A DNA stretch of 64,000 nucleotides from Todiramphus chloris collaris (Eukaryota > Chordata > Aves > Coraciiformes > Alcedinidae). The notes below the pieces were generated by a model. It did not search any database and was not told where the DNA came from. It saw only the letters and a program-made list of their open reading frames with translations. The stretch covers positions 59,919,848 to 59,983,847 of the forward strand of contig JANVCC010000018.1 of assembly GCA_025345505.1 (NCBI GenBank), given 5' to 3'. Below, piece by piece: positions 63,192 through 64,000 of this stretch (positions are counted from its first letter, which is position 1; every line of letters begins with the position of its first letter). Both the position numbers and the translations under genes were made by a program.

Positions 63192-64000
63192 AAGGGTAGT
63201 TACATATTTTCAACAGTTTGTATAAGGAACAAAGTAGAATCTGTGGTATTTGCAACAAAACCAAATATGCACCATTCTGGGATGCTTCATCAAGATAAAA
63301 CAAGAGATAAGAGTTGTCAGCCTTTCAATATAAGACATTTCTGATTTTCTGCAGAAGCAGAGATACAACATCAGGAATTGCAGGTAATAAACAGGGGAAG
63401 TGAATTTTCAGTAACATATCTGGTAACCAAGGTGGCCAGCAGATTTATCACCCATAAGCAAGTGCTATCTTGCTTGTTACCAAACAGAAACAGAATCAAT
63501 GATGTCATTTCCACAGAGGGCTTTGTTAACAGCACTTCTGTGGCAGAGTTGGGATGGTCTGAATGGTCAGAGAAACCTAAGAGAGGTGCAGCTTCAACAG
63601 TCAAAGTATTCTGAGTGGTTTGTTGTTATTTTAATCGAAAGTATCTGTACTAAAGCTTTTTCATACTGATTAAGAACTTACACCTTTTTTTGGAGCAATC
63701 TCTGGTGTGAACAGAATACTACTTGAAGTGGGGACTTCGGCTATGCCACCTTCTCTCTGACACGTTAAAAATTGTTTGGTGATCATGAACTTAAAGGTAT
63801 GTGGTGCTTTTCATACACTAAACTGTGTTTTGGGAAAGCAGTAATATGCAGCAGATCGAGATCAGGTTGCTCGCCATTCCTTAGGCAAGTGTAGCTGCCT
63901 AAAAATAGCACTATTAGCCCACAAATGCACATATTGGCATGGTGCACTCATAATTCAGCTTCATATTTTTTTTTCATTTTTCCTTGCACTGTCTTTTAAA

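Larger units (their letters stand above)
39411..64000 (+). other. EYA4: EYA4 intron 2, 5' part (at least 24.6 kb, no further exon found)
   Basis: The intron starts at the GTAAGT donor and continues past the window. The next EYA4 exon should encode a sequence beginning near VKKT and rich in Ser and Gln; I scanned for it by eye and did not find a match. The interval is AT-rich intronic DNA with one clear CR1 copy (53651-53763), a probable degraded CR1 (44112-44175), old repeat relics near 46.1 and 57.8 kb, and A, T and G homopolymers. A large second intron is expected for EYA4, which spans hundreds of kb in mammals. Confidence 0.7.

Noticed and set aside
1..64000. CRISPR arrays, operons, phage or other prokaryotic systems
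   Set aside because: The sequence is clearly vertebrate: CR1 LINEs, a CpG-island promoter and spliced exons. No regularly spaced repeats or bacterial gene clusters were seen.

Overview
This is vertebrate nuclear DNA, most likely from a bird. CR1 LINE 3' ends carry the octamer-rich tail typical of avian genomes (ATTCTATGATTCTGTGATTCTATGA-like at 6400-6423, 9132-9149 and, reversed, 53652-53680). Long AT-rich stretches lack coding ORFs, and a single CpG island sits at about 20.4-22.9 kb. The species cannot be determined from this sequence alone.

Only one protein-coding gene can be supported: the 5' end of EYA4 (eyes absent homolog 4), on the + strand. The key evidence is a small exon at 39310-39410. 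It has a strong acceptor and a GTAAGT donor, and an ATG preceded by an in-frame stop. It encodes the 11 residues MDDSQDLSEQS, which closely match the remembered start of mammalian EYA4 (MEDSQDLNEQS). The CpG island is the natural promoter, and a good donor (AAG|GTGAGT) at 21196/21197 marks the likely end of the noncoding first exon. Intron 1 is then about 18.1 kb. Intron 2 runs from 39411 past the end of the window, and I did not find the next coding exon.

Layout: 1 to about 20,400 is gene-poor upstream flank with two CR1 loci (6220-6520 and 8994-9149), relics of old amniote repeats and a CTCF-like motif. About 20,400-22,900 is the CpG-island promoter, with a C-homopolymer tract just upstream of exon 1. 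21,197-39,309 is intron 1, with simple repeats, a small GC-rich patch near 33.85-34.0 kb containing a strong CTCF-like motif, and several stretches that look like conserved noncoding DNA. 39,310-39,410 is exon 2. 39,411-64,000 is intron 2, with CR1 (53651-53763), homopolymer tracts and old repeat relics.

Almost all other open frames are short chance ORFs or GC-rich shadows. No RNA gene, CRISPR array, operon or new multi-gene system is visible. The points most worth checking are the promoter architecture (C-tract and uORF in exon 1), an antisense open-frame relic near 3.8-4.1 kb, and the intronic CTCF-like and conserved-looking segments.
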